Shown piece by piece: positions 51,498-63,372 of a stretch of 64,000 nt of DNA. Positions within the stretch are counted from its first letter, which is position 1, and each line of letters opens with the position of its first letter. Under the pieces are notes generated by a model. That model searched no databases. It was not told where the DNA came from and saw only the letters and a program-made list of their open reading frames with translations. Source of the stretch: Mycobacterium sp. ENV421 (GTDB taxonomy: Bacteria; Actinomycetota; Actinomycetes; Mycobacteriales; Mycobacteriaceae); contig NZ_PDHO01000003.1 in the NCBI RefSeq assembly GCF_002887815.1, positions 310,001 to 374,000 of the forward strand. Direction: 5' to 3'. The translations under genes and the position numbers were made by a program.

Positions 51498-54400
51498 GGC
51501 AGTGCCCTGATCGGTCCGCTACGGCTCCAACCGAATGCCGTCTTGGTGCCCTGGTCGATGACAGCGTTCGGGGCCTGCGACGACGGCACCAGCCGGATGT
51601 AGCGCTCGATCGCACCCCAGTCGCGATACCAGTCGTCGCGCAGGTACGTCGGGACGGTCGCGGTGGTCAGCAGTCCCTGAATGAACAGGAACGGCCCACC
51701 GGCACGGGCGGATTGCCACATATTGCTCGACACCACCACCTGCTTGAGGTTGGGCAGGATCCGGTACTCCGGCAGTTCGGCGACGCCGAGGTGCTCGGAG
51801 AACGGGCGCTGGCACGGGAAGTTCGCGGCGGTGGCGATGTCCATCATCACCGGCGTCTGCGAACCGAGGAACTGCTGAGCGGTCTCCAGGACCGGCACCC
51901 GCGGCGGGGTGAAGCCGAACCACTGATCGGTACTCAGGTTCGGATCGTCGGCGACGATTCGCGCGACGTTGGCCTCCGGCGGTGCCCACGACAGCGGGAA
52001 ACGTAGGTTCCGCCAAGCCTTTTGAGCGATCACATCGATGGGTTGCACCGAGTTCAGCGCCTGGAAACTGCCGTCCGGCCGCTGCACACCCCACTGCAGC
52101 TTGAGTGACTGTCCATAGTTGAACTGGCCCTCTTCGTCGTAGAACCAGATCGCGCCCGCAGCGGCGACGGTCACCAGCGGCCGGTCCGGGGTGCGGGGCG
52201 GCAGCTGATACCACGCCGAAGTCGCCTTGGCGGCAACGGTGTTCTCGTTGTAGCTGCCCATCACGGGGGTGGTCTTCGGGTCCAGCCCGAACGGCAGGAA
52301 CACCCGCGAACCGTTGACTCCGACCGGGCCGTAGCCGCCGCCGGTGCCCGCGGCGAAGGCGATGCCCGCGTTGGGTTTGTTGGGTGACCCGTCGGAGTTG
52401 ACGGTGCCGGGGTTGGCGACGAACGGCTCGGCCGGCTCCAGGGTGTCACTGATGCCGTTCGGGGTGAAGCCGACCGGATTGTCCCCGCCGAGCGGGCCGT
52501 ACTTGCCCCACTTCTGGCCCGGAACCGGTTGCAGCATACCGGCATTCGGGTCCGACTCGACCAGAACATCGTCGGCCATCGCGCAGCTGGCGTCGGACAG
52601 GCCCGACTTCAGCGCGGAGACGTTGGCGGCGGCGGTGGTGTAGGCCGGGTAGCGCTGCACGAAGGCCTTGGTCATCGAGCCGACCTCGAGCAGCACCATG
52701 ATGATCGCGAAGACCAGCAGCGGAGTGGACGCAAGAGCCCGGTTGCGGCCGGTGTTCTTGACCTCGGTGTGCCCGGCGTAGTCCATCCGGAAGTGCAGCC
52801 AGCCGGCGGTCAGGCCGGACAGGATCGCCAGGCCGAGGAACATCGTCGTCACGGGCTGATGCGCGATCACCGGCTGACGGTCGAACCAGGGCACGCCGTA
52901 GTTGCCGACGTAGAACCAGCCGTTGGTACCCGAGGTCGCCCACGCCAGCACGAACAGCAGGGCGGTGACGTACAGGGCGAGGTTGCGTCGGTTGTGTAAG
53001 CCGACGCGGGCAAAGGCGAACGCGGTGACCGCGCCCAGCGCCCCGGCCAGTCCGGCGAACGCACCGAACTGCACAGCCCACTTGGTCGGGGTGAAGTGCA
53101 GCAGCAGCAAGCCGATCGCGGTGCTGCCGAGCAGCCGCCACACCGGGCCGCCGGCCACCCCGGGGACATGGCCGCGGCGCAGCAGCACCGCCAGCATGCC
53201 GAACAGGCACAACAACATCACCAGGACCGCGAAGCGGCGGGTCAGTGAGCTTTCCGAATTGTCCTCGACGGTAAGGAAGTAGTACCGCAGGAAGTCCTGA
53301 TACCAGGCGATCGTCGGGCCGACGACGTACTTGATGCGGGCGGATTCGGCGACAGCGGCCAAGGTCTGGTCGCGGAACACGACGACGAAGATGACCGACA
53401 GTGCGGCGGCGAGCGCGGCCAGCGGCGCCAGCAGGCCGTCGGTGCCGCGCCGGGCTTTGATCACCCGGGCGACAGCGCGCGCGCCGACGAGCAGCGGCGC
53501 GATCGCGATCAGGCCCTGCGGGGCGAGCGTCACGCTGAAGACGGCGACGACGATCGCCAGCGCCGCCGGAACCAGCCGACGGGTGGCGATGGCGTTCTCC
53601 ACCAGGATCCACGCCGCCAGCACGCCGAATGCGATCAGCGGTTCGGGTCGCAGCCCGTTGTTGAACGGCAGCCACGCGGCCAGGAACACCGCGCCCGCGG
53701 TCCATACCGTCACCCGGTTGAGCGACAGCCGCCTGCCCAGCCGGGGCAGCACACAGCGGCTCAGGATGAGCCAGGTGCCGATGCCGGCGATCGTGGCGGG
53801 CAGCCGCATCCACACGCCCGCGGTGCTGATCGCGGCGAGGTGGGCGAGCACCGACTGGTACCAGTCGAAGGGCGCTTCGGTGGCGCCGAAGTAGCGGAAG
53901 TAGTTGGCGGTGTAGCCGGCCTCGCCGGAGACCCGCGCGATGGTGAGGTTGTAGCCGTCGTCGGAGGAGATGGCGCCGATGACATGCCAGAGCAGCAACC
54001 CGCCGATCACCCCGACGTCGGCCACCCAGGTGGCGGCGCGGGCCTTGAACAGCTGTCGCCACGCCCCTCGGACGCGGCGCCCCCCGCGCCGGTCGAGCAC
54101 GCCGAGTGCGACCAACGACGCCACCACGCAGGCGATCCCGAGCACCATCACCGCGATCTTGAGTGTGCTGGGGCTGGTGATGAACCGGGTGTCGATGTCG
54201 ATGTGGGCGCTCAACCCCGGCTGCGACGCCACCTTCAGGTCCGTGAAGATGCCGGCGACCTGGGGCTTCTTCTCCGGGGCGAGGGTGCCGGTGGCGCCGG
54301 GGATGCCGACGAAATCGGCGCCGACGCCGCCGGGGCCCGCCCAGATCCGCAGTTCGCGACAGCCACCGGCGGCGATGGCCGGGCGAGGCGCCACGGCGGC

Positions 54401-54763
54401 GACGGTGTCACGGAACGCGACGACGACGGTAGCGGCGTTGGCACGCACGAACAGCCCGTTGCGGCTGGAGTCGATGCCCGCCGGCGGGATCGTCGAGAAG
54501 ACCAGGCCGCCCTCGGCGGGCAGCGTGGCGATGGCCTGGCAGGGGATCGACACCTCGAGCGACTGCGGCGCGCCCGATACCAGCGGCGCGGTGATATCGC
54601 TGACCAGGCCGTCCGGGCCGGGCGCCTGCGGCCACTGGATGCTGGCGGTGGTCTGCGTGACCGGCAGCAGCGGCACGACACCGCACAGCAGGACACCGAG
54701 GATGCCGGCTATGACGGCGACGAGCCGGGCGATCCGGGTGGAGTCGGCTCTGTCGCTTGGCAC
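51494..54763 (-). CDS. embA: Arabinosyltransferase EmbA
   Basis: 1089 residues (1094 in M. tuberculosis). It partners with EmbB in forming the terminal hexa-arabinofuranosyl motif of arabinogalactan. The catalytic loop reads [39 protein letters not shown], which is diagnostic of EmbA. Transmembrane core ~15-640 and the periplasmic C-terminal region ([43 protein letters not shown]) follow. It starts [20 protein letters not shown]. It is separated by 76 bases from embC upstream and overlaps embB downstream. Confidence 0.96.
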   Translation of the reverse strand: MPSDRADSTRIARLVAVIAGILGVLLCGVVPLLPVTQTTASIQWPQAPGPDGLVSDITAPLVSGAPQSLEVSIPCQAIATLPAEGGLVFSTIPPAGIDSSRNGLFVRANAATVVVAFRDTVAAVAPRPAIAAGGCRELRIWAGPGGVGADFVGIPGATGTLAPEKKPQVAGIFTDLKVASQPGLSAHIDIDTRFITSPSTLKIAVMVLGIACVVASLVALGVLDRRGGRRVRGAWRQLFKARAATWVADVGVIGGLLLWHVIGAISSDDGYNLTIARVSGEAGYTANYFRYFGATEAPFDWYQSVLAHLAAISTAGVWMRLPATIAGIGTWLILSRCVLPRLGRRLSLNRVTVWTAGAVFLAAWLPFNNGLRPEPLIAFGVLAAWILVENAIATRRLVPAALAIVVAVFSVTLAPQGLIAIAPLLVGARAVARVIKARRGTDGLLAPLAALAAALSVIFVVVFRDQTLAAVAESARIKYVVGPTIAWYQDFLRYYFLTVEDNSESSLTRRFAVLVMLLCLFGMLAVLLRRGHVPGVAGGPVWRLLGSTAIGLLLLHFTPTKWAVQFGAFAGLAGALGAVTAFAFARVGLHNRRNLALYVTALLFVLAWATSGTNGWFYVGNYGVPWFDRQPVIAHQPVTTMFLGLAILSGLTAGWLHFRMDYAGHTEVKNTGRNRALASTPLLVFAIIMVLLEVGSMTKAFVQRYPAYTTAAANVSALKSGLSDASCAMADDVLVESDPNAGMLQPVPGQKWGKYGPLGGDNPVGFTPNGISDTLEPAEPFVANPGTVNSDGSPNKPNAGIAFAAGTGGGYGPVGVNGSRVFLPFGLDPKTTPVMGSYNENTVAAKATSAWYQLPPRTPDRPLVTVAAAGAIWFYDEEGQFNYGQSLKLQWGVQRPDGSFQALNSVQPIDVIAQKAWRNLRFPLSWAPPEANVARIVADDPNLSTDQWFGFTPPRVPVLETAQQFLGSQTPVMMDIATAANFPCQRPFSEHLGVAELPEYRILPNLKQVVVSSNMWQSARAGGPFLFIQGLLTTATVPTYLRDDWYRDWGAIERYIRLVPSSQAPNAVIDQGTKTAFGWSRSGPIRALP

Positions 54764-54839
54764 GAGGGTCGATGGTAGGCGACGAAGGTGTGCCGGTTCG
54801 GAAGGCCTGCGGGCGCCACCGCGAATCGAGAGGCGAATG

Positions 54840-57800
54840 TTAGGTAGGTCGCAGCGGCGCCGGGCTCCACAGCCCGCCGCGGGTGGCGGTGCCGAGATCG
54901 AGGCGGGCCGGCTGGGCGTCGGGATAGAACGGGTTGAGCCGCTGTAGGGCGCCCCAGTCGCGGAACCAGTCGTCGCGCAGATAGCTCGGCACCGTGACCG
55001 CGCGGTACAGCAGTTCGCTGATGCCGAGCGGCCCGCCGCCGATGTTGTCCATCACCGGCGAGTTGGCCTCGGCGCCGAACCGGTCCGGCAGGATCCGCCA
55101 CTTCGGCGGTTCGATGACGCCGTATCGGTGCGCGAACGGCCGCTGGCACGGGAACGCCAGTCCGACAAGCCAATCCAGCAGCACAGGGTCCTGCGACCCG
55201 ACCACATCCTGCAGGCTGCGCAGCTTGGGGATGCGCGGTGGGGTGATCGCGATCCAGTGCTGCGGCGCGAGGTCGTCGTCGGTGGCGACGAGACGGATGC
55301 GGGTGGCGTCGCGCGGGATCGCGGCCAACGGGGCGCGCAGGTTGCGCCACGCCGGTGCGGCGCCGACGTCGCCGAACAGCACAGAGCCGCCCGACTTGCC
55401 TTCGGCGGCCTGTTGGTCGGTCGCCCACTGCACCTGGACCTCGTCCTGGTCGAATCGGCCCGCGGCCGCGACGACGAGCAATGGGGAAGCGGACCAGTTG
55501 GCGGGCAGCTGGTACCAGGCCGAGCGCAGTACGGCGGGTTGTTGCACGCCGGCGCGCCAGCTGCCCATCACGGGTGTGCGGGCGGGGTCAAGGCCGTAGG
55601 GCAGCCGGGCGCGGGATCCGTTGACGCCGGCCGCGACCGTGGTGCCGCCTTCGGTGCCGGCCTCGCTGCCGGTGACCAGCCCGTCGCTGTCGACGAAGCT
55701 GCCGCCGCCGGGCGGCTCCAGCACCGGGTCCGCCGACACGTCGGCGGGGATTCCGTTGGGGGTGAAGCCCTGTGCCGTCGTCGCGGCGAGCGCGTCGCCC
55801 ACCGATACTCCGACGATCGGGGCCAGTGTCCCGGCGTTCGGGTCCTCTTCGACCAGGACATCGTCGGCCAGCCCGCAGTTCTTGCCCGTCAGTGCCTGCA
55901 GATTCGAGCGGCCGACCGACCACGCCGGCCACTGCTCGGTCATTCCCAGCGTCAGCGACAGCACCTCGAAGACCACCAGCAGCCAGGCCATCGTGGCCAG
56001 CGGCGAGCCGACGAAGCGCGACCACCACCGGGTGCGCGCGGGGCCGCCGGTGTCGCGGCGGGAGAAGTGGAACCAGGCGGCCACCAGCAGGGCGAGTACG
56101 GTCAGGCCGAGCAGCATCGTGGTGAAACCGAAGTGCCATTCCGGGAACTGGTTCGACCACGGCACACCGAAGTTCGAGACATACCACCAGCCGTTGACAC
56201 TGGCGAACGACAACGCGGTGATGAACAGGACCGCGGCGGCGAAGATCGCCCGGTTTCTTCGGGATCGCAAGACATGCGCGGTGACCGCGACCGCGGCCAG
56301 CGCACCCAGTGAACCGGCCAGCCCGGCGAACACCCCGAAGTGGTGCGTCCACTTCGTCGGGGTGAACATCATCGCCAGGAACGAGATGATCGTGATCCCG
56401 ATGATGCGCCTGCTGGGGCCGGCCGCGGTTCCGGGGATGTGCCCGCGACGCAGGATCATCGCCACCGACACCGCCAGTGCTACGAGCAGCGCCAGGACCG
56501 CGAACCGCCGCGCCACCGAACCGTCGGGGCTGGCCATGAACAGCCGCTCGTACCGGATGTGTTCGTCGAACCAGCTCAAACTGGGGCCGACGGCCGACTT
56601 GAGCATGTTGGCCTGAACCTCGCCGATCAGGGTTTGATCGCGGAAGATCAGGATGAGCGTGACTGTCCCGGCGGCCAGGATCGGTGCGAGCAGGGGCAGC
56701 AGCCCGAACTGGCGGGCGCGTCGGTGCAGGATCGTGCGCAGCGGACCGATCGCCACCAGCAACGCACCGATCGACGCGATTCCGGTCGGGCCGGAGAACA
56801 ACGTCAGCGCCCCGATGATGCAGGCGAACGCGACCGGAAGGAGCCGGCTGGTGGCCACCCCACGCTCAACCGAACACCACGTCAGCAGGATGCCCAGCGC
56901 GATGATCGGCTCGGGCCGCAGGCCGTTGTTCAGCGGCAGCCAGAACGCCAGGAACATGCCGGCCGCGGTCCAGACGGCGGCGCGGCTGGACTTGACGGCG
57001 TGGCCGAGCCGGGGGATCACCTCGCGGCTGATCAGCCACCAGCACACCAAGGCCATGCCGAGCGTCGGCAGCCGCATCCACACGCTGGATGCCGAGACGT
57101 GCGCCCACAGCGCCAGCAAGTCGTAGTACCAGCCGAACGGCGCCTCCGGGGTGCCGAACCAGCGGTAGTAGTTGGCCATGTATCCGGCGTGCTCGGACAC
57201 CCGGGCCATGGTCAGGATGTAGCCGTCGTCAGAGGTGTTGGCGCCGACGAAGTGCCACCAGACCAGGACCACCAGCACCAATCCGTCCAGCGGGCTCACC
57301 GACCACCAGCGCGACGGCAGGAACCGCCGCTGCCGGACCCCGTCGGCGCGATCCATGACGTGCAGCGCGCCGAGGGCGACGATCGTCAGCACCACGCCGA
57401 GCGCCATCGCGGCCATCTTCAGTGCGGTCGGTGCGCTGCTGTACCGGGTGTCGATGGTGGCGTGAAGACTCAGCCCGGGCGGTGCCGGTCCGGACAGATC
57501 GGTGAAGACGCCGACGATCTGGGGCCGGAAGTCGTAGCCGCTGCGTTCGCCGGCGAGCGGCTTGCCGGGAGCGGTGCTGTCGGCGCCCTGGGTGAGACCG
57601 ACGAACTCGGCGGTCACCCGGTCGGCGTGCGCCGTGAACGTCAGCTTCTGACAGGCCGGGCTGAGCACCTGGCTCATCGGGGCGACGACGACGGGGGTGT
57701 TGCGGACCACGACCACGAGGTCGTCGTTGGCGCGTTGGATCAGCAGCCCGCGGTCGACGGCCTTGGGTGCCTGCTTGGGCACCGTGGACAGCAACACCGT

Positions 57801-58079
57801 CTTGTCGGGACTGTTGAGCCCGGCGGCCGCGCGACACGGCACGTCGATGGTCAAATCGGTTGCCACGTAGCTGATCAGCGGCGCGGTGACGCTGTTCAGC
57901 ACGCCATTCTGCGGCCAGTTCAGCTCTGCGGTGGTTTGCTTGACCGGCAGCAGCGGGGTGAGGATCGCCAGTCCGGCGCCCAACAGACCTGCGATGACAG
58001 CGACAAGACGGGCGGTCCGGTACTTCGCCCGCGTCTCGTTCACGGAGCTAGATATTAATTGGCGGTCCGGGACGGCCAT
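54840..58079 (-). CDS. embC: Arabinosyltransferase EmbC (lipoarabinomannan)
   Basis: 1079 residues. GT-C enzyme that extends the arabinan of lipoarabinomannan. The catalytic loop is [40 protein letters not shown]. The proline motif used for chain-length control is conserved in [30 protein letters not shown]. The C-terminus has the periplasmic arabinan-binding domain ([26 protein letters not shown]). ATG 58079 is 2 bases after the aftA stop; a more internal GTG (VNETRAKYR) is possible. Position downstream of aftA and upstream of embA matches Rv3793. Confidence 0.96.
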   Translation of the reverse strand: MAVPDRQLISSSVNETRAKYRTARLVAVIAGLLGAGLAILTPLLPVKQTTAELNWPQNGVLNSVTAPLISYVATDLTIDVPCRAAAGLNSPDKTVLLSTVPKQAPKAVDRGLLIQRANDDLVVVVRNTPVVVAPMSQVLSPACQKLTFTAHADRVTAEFVGLTQGADSTAPGKPLAGERSGYDFRPQIVGVFTDLSGPAPPGLSLHATIDTRYSSAPTALKMAAMALGVVLTIVALGALHVMDRADGVRQRRFLPSRWWSVSPLDGLVLVVLVWWHFVGANTSDDGYILTMARVSEHAGYMANYYRWFGTPEAPFGWYYDLLALWAHVSASSVWMRLPTLGMALVCWWLISREVIPRLGHAVKSSRAAVWTAAGMFLAFWLPLNNGLRPEPIIALGILLTWCSVERGVATSRLLPVAFACIIGALTLFSGPTGIASIGALLVAIGPLRTILHRRARQFGLLPLLAPILAAGTVTLILIFRDQTLIGEVQANMLKSAVGPSLSWFDEHIRYERLFMASPDGSVARRFAVLALLVALAVSVAMILRRGHIPGTAAGPSRRIIGITIISFLAMMFTPTKWTHHFGVFAGLAGSLGALAAVAVTAHVLRSRRNRAIFAAAVLFITALSFASVNGWWYVSNFGVPWSNQFPEWHFGFTTMLLGLTVLALLVAAWFHFSRRDTGGPARTRWWSRFVGSPLATMAWLLVVFEVLSLTLGMTEQWPAWSVGRSNLQALTGKNCGLADDVLVEEDPNAGTLAPIVGVSVGDALAATTAQGFTPNGIPADVSADPVLEPPGGGSFVDSDGLVTGSEAGTEGGTTVAAGVNGSRARLPYGLDPARTPVMGSWRAGVQQPAVLRSAWYQLPANWSASPLLVVAAAGRFDQDEVQVQWATDQQAAEGKSGGSVLFGDVGAAPAWRNLRAPLAAIPRDATRIRLVATDDDLAPQHWIAITPPRIPKLRSLQDVVGSQDPVLLDWLVGLAFPCQRPFAHRYGVIEPPKWRILPDRFGAEANSPVMDNIGGGPLGISELLYRAVTVPSYLRDDWFRDWGALQRLNPFYPDAQPARLDLGTATRGGLWSPAPLRPT

Positions 58080-58081
58080 CG

Positions 58082-59926
58082 CTACGGATTCCGGATGGCC
58101 ACGACGAAGGGTCCGATCGTCTTGACGGTGAAGTGCGGTCCGTTGAAGAGACTGACGTCGAAGTCGACGGTGTAGCGCCGCACATTGGGCTGGTTGGGGT
58201 AGACATCCTGCGCCAGCCGCAGGGTGTAGGTGTCATTGGCGCCGCGGCGCATCAGGAACACCGTCGGGGGCTGCCACGGCAGTGTGTCGAGCGCGTGGGC
58301 CAGCTGGTCGGCGGTCTTCAACTCGGCCCAGGATTCGATGGCCGCCGCCCGCTTGTCGAACTCGGCGAGCGGGTTGGCGTAATGCGATGTCAGGCCCTGG
58401 AACCCGTAGTACGGGTAGTAGGACAGGAAGCTGTAGTCGGCGGTCAGCACGACGGTCTCCTGGCGGGGCCGACCGGTGATCTTGGTGATGGCGGCGTCGA
58501 CTTCGGCGTAGTACTTCTCGGCTCCGGGTGGCCGCCGGTCACCGCGCTGGCCGTAGCCGTCGGTGTCGGTGTAGGCGACGGTCAGATCGGGGCGCAGCAC
58601 GTCGGGGATGTCCTGGCTGAAGCCGACGGCCCCGATCAGCCCGATGGCCGCGGCGGCTCCGATGACCGTGCGGTTGGTCCGTGCGGCGATCGCGAGCGTC
58701 ACGTCGATGAAGCCGAACACCCCGGCTGCCGACAGCAGAACGGTCAGGGTGGGTTGCAGCCGGAACGACAGCAGGGTGGTGCCGAGCAGTGTGGTCAGCA
58801 TCGACAGCATCGACCAGACGTAGACGGTCAGCACGCCGATCCCGAGTGCGGCTGCTCTCGTGGACGAGCGCGCCCGCCATACCAGCCACAGCGTTCCGAG
58901 CATGCACAGCGCGCCCAGAAGCGAGAACTGCAGCATCGGGAAGGTGAGGACCGCGCCGTCGGCGGGCAGGTAGTGCTGGGCGCTGCCGGTGTCGCTGAGC
59001 GGATGCCGGACGGCTTGCAGCAGGAACGGCAGCCAGGTGATCGCGGCGATAGCCAGCGCGATGACGCCGGCGACCGCCAGCCGCAGCAGCGGTTCGGCGT
59101 TGCGCCGCGCGATCGCCACGATCAGTCCCATCACCACGACCGTGAACGCGGTGTAGCCGACGAGCAGGGTGTAGAAGGTGGCGGAGACGCCGAGGAACAC
59201 CCCGACGCCGACGACGGCCGCCCAGCCGCCCTGTCGGGTCTTGCCGCGCAGTCCCGACCACGCGAGCACCAGGACCGGCGGGATGAGGACGGTGATGATC
59301 GCGGCGTAGGGCTCCGGCGAGCTGTAGGCCAGGGTCACCGCGGTGGTGGCGACGGTGACGATCAGTGCGTACTCGAACCGAATCATGGCCGACCACAACG
59401 TCATCGCGAGCACGACGGCGATCGCGATCGAGACGATGGCCCACGGCTTCAGGATCTCCCAGCCCGGAGTCCCGGTCAGGGCGGCGACGCGCCCGCCCAG
59501 CCAGAACCAGCCTGGCGGATAGAACGGCGGCAGACCGATATAGGTCATGTCGTGTAGTGCGGGGCTCTGCGTGAGCCGGGTCAGATACTCGGTGCGGAAC
59601 TGTTGGTCGACGGAGATGCCGAACAGATAGAGGCGGGTCGCGCCGAGTGGCATGCCGAGGGTGACCACCGTGAACGCCGACAGGAACACCGCCGCGCCGA
59701 TGCGGGCAGCCCACTCATATCCCTTGCGCCAGACGAATCCGGTACCCAGCAGCAGGACCAGGCACCCCACCTGCCCGACGGTGGTCAGCGCGTGCAGTTG
59801 GTTGGACGACGGGAAGGCCGGCCACTGCACCCTTGAGATCGCGATCAGCGCGATGGTCGAAACGGCCACGGCTGCAACGACTGCCGCAGCCATCTGGCCG
59901 ACGGTGGCCAGCGCGCCCTTGGTCAC
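58082..59926 (-). CDS. aftA: Priming arabinofuranosyltransferase AftA
   Basis: 614 residues. Adds the first arabinofuranose residues from DPA onto the galactan chain. GT-C topology with ~11-13 transmembrane helices and a C-terminal soluble domain. Conserved blocks include [32 protein letters not shown] (with the Asp of the GT-C loop), [19 protein letters not shown] and [24 protein letters not shown]. The GTG at 59926 is preferred because it begins 11 bases after dprE2 and gives a family-like N-terminus; the frame is open upstream into dprE2, where it has no homology. It is ~30 residues shorter at the N-terminus than the annotated M. tuberculosis protein. Confidence 0.94.
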   Translation of the reverse strand: MTKGALATVGQMAAAVVAAVAVSTIALIAISRVQWPAFPSSNQLHALTTVGQVGCLVLLLGTGFVWRKGYEWAARIGAAVFLSAFTVVTLGMPLGATRLYLFGISVDQQFRTEYLTRLTQSPALHDMTYIGLPPFYPPGWFWLGGRVAALTGTPGWEILKPWAIVSIAIAVVLAMTLWSAMIRFEYALIVTVATTAVTLAYSSPEPYAAIITVLIPPVLVLAWSGLRGKTRQGGWAAVVGVGVFLGVSATFYTLLVGYTAFTVVVMGLIVAIARRNAEPLLRLAVAGVIALAIAAITWLPFLLQAVRHPLSDTGSAQHYLPADGAVLTFPMLQFSLLGALCMLGTLWLVWRARSSTRAAALGIGVLTVYVWSMLSMLTTLLGTTLLSFRLQPTLTVLLSAAGVFGFIDVTLAIAARTNRTVIGAAAAIGLIGAVGFSQDIPDVLRPDLTVAYTDTDGYGQRGDRRPPGAEKYYAEVDAAITKITGRPRQETVVLTADYSFLSYYPYYGFQGLTSHYANPLAEFDKRAAAIESWAELKTADQLAHALDTLPWQPPTVFLMRRGANDTYTLRLAQDVYPNQPNVRRYTVDFDVSLFNGPHFTVKTIGPFVVAIRNP

Positions 59927-59937
59927 CGGGCGGCCTG

Positions 59938-60717
59938 CTAGATCGGCAGCTTGCGGAAAATGGGGCGCGGGATGTGCCGGATCACGGACATCAGCACCCG
60001 CACCTGGCCGGGCGCCCACACCAGGGTCTTGCCCTTGGCCGCGGAGGTGACGGCCAGTTCGGCGACATCCTCGGCGTTCACCGTGAACGGTGCTTCCTTG
60101 GCGCCGGTGGCCTTCCAGTGCTCCAGCGTGGTGGTGGTGCGCACCTGGCCGGGACGGATGACGAGGACGTGAACCCCATACTCTTGCAAGGCCTCTCCGA
60201 GACCGAGGTAGAAGCCGTCCAGCCCGGCCTTGGTGGAGCCGTAGACGAAGTTGTTGCGGCGCACCCGTTCCCCGGCCACCGAGGACATGGCGATGATCTG
60301 GCCGAAACCCTGGGCGCGCATCTTGTCACCGATCAACACCCCCACCGAGACGGCCGCGGTGTAGTTGATCTGGGCGCTCAAGACCGCCTTCGATTGGTTC
60401 TGCCAGAGTTCCTCGGCGTCGCCGAGGATGCCGAACGCGACGATCGCCACGTCGACATCGCCGTTGGCCCAGGCCTTTTCGATGACGTCCGGATGGCTTT
60501 TGGTGTCCAGTGCGTCGAAGTCGAGGTACTCGACCGAGCTGGCGCCTGCGGCTTCCAGTTGGGCGATGGCGGCGTCACGCTTGGGGGCGTTCGGCAGATC
60601 GGCCAGGATGATCCGGGCCTTGGCGTTGCGCAGATAGCGCGTGCAGATGGCGAGGCCGATCTCGGAGGTTCCGCCCAGCAGCAGGATGGTTTGCGGATTG
60701 CCAGTGGCGTCGATCAT
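59938..60717 (-). CDS. dprE2: Decaprenylphosphoryl-2-keto-ribose reductase DprE2
   Basis: 259 residues. Second half of the DPR-to-DPA epimerisation: NADH-dependent reduction of the 2-keto intermediate made by DprE1. Short-chain dehydrogenase with [15 protein letters not shown] (nucleotide motif), [29 protein letters not shown] (catalytic Ser, Tyr, Lys) and the conserved tail [16 protein letters not shown] 60717 gives the canonical start MIDATGNPQ; the open frame upstream lies in dprE1's 3' region. It follows dprE1 by 19 bases, and the two act as a periplasm-facing pair. Confidence 0.96.
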   Translation of the reverse strand: MIDATGNPQTILLLGGTSEIGLAICTRYLRNAKARIILADLPNAPKRDAAIAQLEAAGASSVEYLDFDALDTKSHPDVIEKAWANGDVDVAIVAFGILGDAEELWQNQSKAVLSAQINYTAAVSVGVLIGDKMRAQGFGQIIAMSSVAGERVRRNNFVYGSTKAGLDGFYLGLGEALQEYGVHVLVIRPGQVRTTTTLEHWKATGAKEAPFTVNAEDVAELAVTSAAKGKTLVWAPGQVRVLMSVIRHIPRPIFRKLPI

Positions 60718-60736
60718 GTCTGTGGGGGATGCCTTT

Positions 60737-62146
60737 CTACAGCAGTTCGAGTCGGCGGGCCATGTCGGAGGCGAACACGCCGTCCGGATCGGCCTTGCGG
60801 CGCAGTGCAATCCACTCGTCGATCCGCGGATACATGCGATGGAACTTTTCGGCGCTCACCCGTGAGTCCTTGGCGGTGTAAACGCGTCCGCCGAATTTCA
60901 TCACCCGATCGTCGAGCTCGTTGAGGAATCCGTTGACACCGGGATTGTTCGGGAAGTCCATGGCCACGTTCCAGCCGGCCATCGGAAAGCTCAGTGGCGC
61001 CGGGTTGCCGGGACCGAAGAGCTTGAACACATTCAGTGCCGAGTAGTGGCCCTGCGTTTGTATCCACCGGATGATGTCCTTGAATTCGTCCAGCGCGTCC
61101 GGCGGCACCAGGAACTGATGCTGCGCGAAACCGGCTGGGCCGTAGGCATATTGCCACCCGGTCGTGATGTCCAGCATGTGGTAGAACTGCGTCAGATTGA
61201 CGATCTTGTTCTGGTAGTTGCCGCTGACCCGGTAGAACGCTTCGCCGACGAGGCTCAGTGAGAGCTTGTTCATCACGCTGACCGGGAAAACGTTCGGCAC
61301 CGCGGGAAGTTTGGGTGCGGTGAACTGCAGTGGGTTCTTCGCCAGTTTGTCCGGCAGTTGGTCCAGCCGGGCCAGGCTGCCCCGGCTGACGGCGGCGCGT
61401 CCCAGCTTCGGCGGCGGATTGATCAGATCGAACCAGGCGCTCGAGTAGGTGTAATTGGCTTCGCTGCCGTCCTGGTGGACCGCAACCGTCTCGTCGAGAT
61501 CGGCGGTGGCGATTCCGTCGGCGATGAAGTACGCCGTCTCGGTACGGGTCATCGCGATGCGCGCGCGAATCACGATGCCTGTCAAGCCATTTCCGCCAAC
61601 GGTGGCCCAGAAAAGGGCGGTGTCTTCGTCTGAGCCGCCCGTTGGCGCCAGCGTGTGAACCTCGCCGTCGGCCATCAGCAGGTCCAGCGACAGCACGTGG
61701 TTGCCGAAACTGCCTGCGCTGTGGTGATTCTTGCCATGGATGTCGGATCCGATTGCGCCGCCGACGGTGACCTGGCGGGTGCCTGGCAGCACCGGCACCC
61801 ACAGTCCGAACGGCAGCGCGGCCTTCATCAGCTGATCCAGGCTCACCCCGGCGTCCACGTCGGCCACCGCGGTGTCGGCGGACAGCGAATGGATCCGGTT
61901 CAGCCGGGTCATGTCGACGATGATTCCGCCGCCGTTGCAGGCTTGGTCTCCATACGAGCGACCGAGGCCGCGTGCCACGATCCCGCGGCGCAGGTACGAC
62001 GGGCTGGCGGAATCGGCGTCGGCGACCCGGCGGACGGCGTCGGCGATCACCTCCACATCGGGAGTGGAGAGCACCTGTGCCACGCTCGGCGCAGTTCGGC
62101 CGAATCCGGTCAGGGAACGCGGCGTGAGGGGAAGTGCGGTAGCCAT
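60737..62146 (-). CDS. dprE1: Decaprenylphosphoryl-ribose oxidase DprE1, with Ala at the benzothiazinone site
   Basis: 469 residues (461 in M. tuberculosis). FAD-dependent oxidase of decaprenylphosphoryl-ribose. The FAD-binding motif [17 protein letters not shown] and the active-site stretch [16 protein letters not shown] are intact, as are AKDSR (substrate Lys) and the C-terminal [11 protein letters not shown]. The residue equivalent to Cys387, which covalently traps nitro-benzothiazinones, is here Ala395 (GWNVAMDF; codon GCC at 60962-60964). Known natural carriers of non-Cys residues at this site (M. avium Ala, M. aurum Ser) are benzothiazinone-resistant. Gene order gtrA-dprE1-dprE2-aftA matches M. 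tuberculosis Rv3789-Rv3792. Confidence 0.97.
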   Translation of the reverse strand: MATALPLTPRSLTGFGRTAPSVAQVLSTPDVEVIADAVRRVADADSASPSYLRRGIVARGLGRSYGDQACNGGGIIVDMTRLNRIHSLSADTAVADVDAGVSLDQLMKAALPFGLWVPVLPGTRQVTVGGAIGSDIHGKNHHSAGSFGNHVLSLDLLMADGEVHTLAPTGGSDEDTALFWATVGGNGLTGIVIRARIAMTRTETAYFIADGIATADLDETVAVHQDGSEANYTYSSAWFDLINPPPKLGRAAVSRGSLARLDQLPDKLAKNPLQFTAPKLPAVPNVFPVSVMNKLSLSLVGEAFYRVSGNYQNKIVNLTQFYHMLDITTGWQYAYGPAGFAQHQFLVPPDALDEFKDIIRWIQTQGHYSALNVFKLFGPGNPAPLSFPMAGWNVAMDFPNNPGVNGFLNELDDRVMKFGGRVYTAKDSRVSAEKFHRMYPRIDEWIALRRKADPDGVFASDMARRLELL

Positions 62147-62173
62147 ATCAGTGCCAAAGGTTACCCGGCCCCC

Positions 62174-62584
62174 CTACTTCAACCGGAATATCACCGCTCG
62201 CTGGACCACGAAGTTGATGACTGTGGCGGTGCCCTGCGCGATGACGAAGGCCACCGGGACCTGCCAGGAATGGCCGGCGAACTTCAGATAGAACAGGTAA
62301 TTGATGCCCACCTGTACTGCATAGGTGAGGGCGTAGAGGACGACCACGGCGATGAAGCGGGCCGTGCTCGGCGGCGCCTGGAAGGTCCACCGGCGGTTGA
62401 TCAGGTAGGCCGTGGTCGTGCCGGCGATGAAGCTCAGCGTCTTGGCCACATTTACTTGCAGGCCGAGCGTGAGGAACAGCACGTAGAGCCCGAAGTCGAC
62501 GATGGCCGACAGCCCGCCGGTGACGATGAAGCGCACCATCTGGGTCTTGAGGCTCAGGGGCGCCGTCGGGGCTGATTCGGCCAC
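62174..62584 (-). CDS. gtrA: GtrA-family membrane protein (Rv3789-like)
   Basis: 136 residues with four transmembrane helices. GtrA-family proteins move or anchor polyprenyl-linked sugars at the membrane. Conserved blocks are FIVTGGLSAIVDFGLYVLFL, FIAGTTTAYLINRRWTF and NFVVQRAVIFRLK. In mycobacteria Rv3789 was proposed as a DPA flippase or as an anchor for arabinosyltransferases; the issue is unsettled. GTG 62584 is used as start, with later starts possible. It lies 27 bases upstream of dprE1 and is the first gene of the operon, diverging from the HD-like gene by ~60 bases. Confidence 0.9.
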   Translation of the reverse strand: MAESAPTAPLSLKTQMVRFIVTGGLSAIVDFGLYVLFLTLGLQVNVAKTLSFIAGTTTAYLINRRWTFQAPPSTARFIAVVVLYALTYAVQVGINYLFYLKFAGHSWQVPVAFVIAQGTATVINFVVQRAVIFRLK

Positions 62585-62646
62585 GCCGGAAGCTTACTGA
62601 TTTACCTGGGTCGCTTCCCTGTCGGTGGGCGGTGCACCATGGTGGT

Positions 62647-63270
62647 GTGCAGGATCTGCTTGAGTCGTGGGCGGCACTGCTGTCCCGGTATACCGATGAC
62701 CCGGCCGTAGCCGAGGTGGGCCGTGACTTGGTGGCGTCCTGGTCCGAAGCCCACCGCCGCTACCACTCCGTCGAGCACTTGCGTGACATCCTCGGCCACG
62801 TCGAGGAGCTGGCCGAATTCGCCGACGATCCGGACGCTGTGCGGCTCGCGGCGTGGTACCACGACGCGGTCTACGCCGGCCTTCCCGACGACGAGGAACG
62901 CAGCGCCCAGCTCGCCGAGCAGGACCTGTCCCGCCTGGGCGTGCAGCCGCAACTGGTCGATGAGGTGGCTCGCTTGATTCGGCTGACCACCACGCACGAT
63001 CCCGCTCCGGGCGATCACAACGGCGAGGTGCTCTCCGATGCCGACCTGGCGGCACTGGCCGCGCCGAGGGACCGCTACGAGCGCAACACCGCGGCGATTC
63101 AGGCCGAGTACAGCCACGTGCCCAGCGAGGTGTTCCGTCGGGGGCGGGTGCAGGTTCTGGTGGCGCTGCTGGGCGGGCCGGGTGTCTTCCGCACCGAGTA
63201 CGCCCGGCGCGAATGGGAGTCATCGGCCCAGGGCAATCTGCGGGCCGAGCTGGCGACGCTGACGGGCTGA
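62647..63270 (+). CDS. HD-domain-like metal-dependent phosphohydrolase homolog
   Basis: 207 residues, GTG 62647 (VQDLLESWAALLSRY); an in-frame ATG at 62632 lies just upstream. Metal-ligand motifs of the HD superfamily are seen as RYHSVEHL, AAWYHDAVYAGLPDDEERSA and LSDADLAALAAP, suggesting an intact His/Asp metal site. Proteins of this short type are annotated as predicted metal-dependent phosphohydrolases, with unknown substrate. No membrane segment. It diverges from gtrA and stands alone, with ~100 bases to the next gene. Confidence 0.78.
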   Translation: MQDLLESWAALLSRYTDDPAVAEVGRDLVASWSEAHRRYHSVEHLRDILGHVEELAEFADDPDAVRLAAWYHDAVYAGLPDDEERSAQLAEQDLSRLGVQPQLVDEVARLIRLTTTHDPAPGDHNGEVLSDADLAALAAPRDRYERNTAAIQAEYSHVPSEVFRRGRVQVLVALLGGPGVFRTEYARREWESSAQGNLRAELATLTG

Positions 63271-63372
63271 GCCGGGTCGAGCGGCCTCATCAGCACTGGT
63301 AGTGACGCCTGACCTTCACCGAAGGCCGTTCGACCCTATGGGTGTGGCCGGTTCGCGGCGGAAGATCTGCCC

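Noticed and set aside
56340..58058. Long plus-strand frames antisense to embC, and similar ones over embA and embB
   Set aside because: They mirror conserved emb coding and lack any recognisable motif; a product of GC-rich codon use.
63313..63345. DosR-type box upstream of the PPOX gene
   Set aside because: There is a small dyad CCTTC-ACC-GAAGG and ACCC-TAT-GGGT, but the GGGACT...GTCCC core of the DosR motif is not present.
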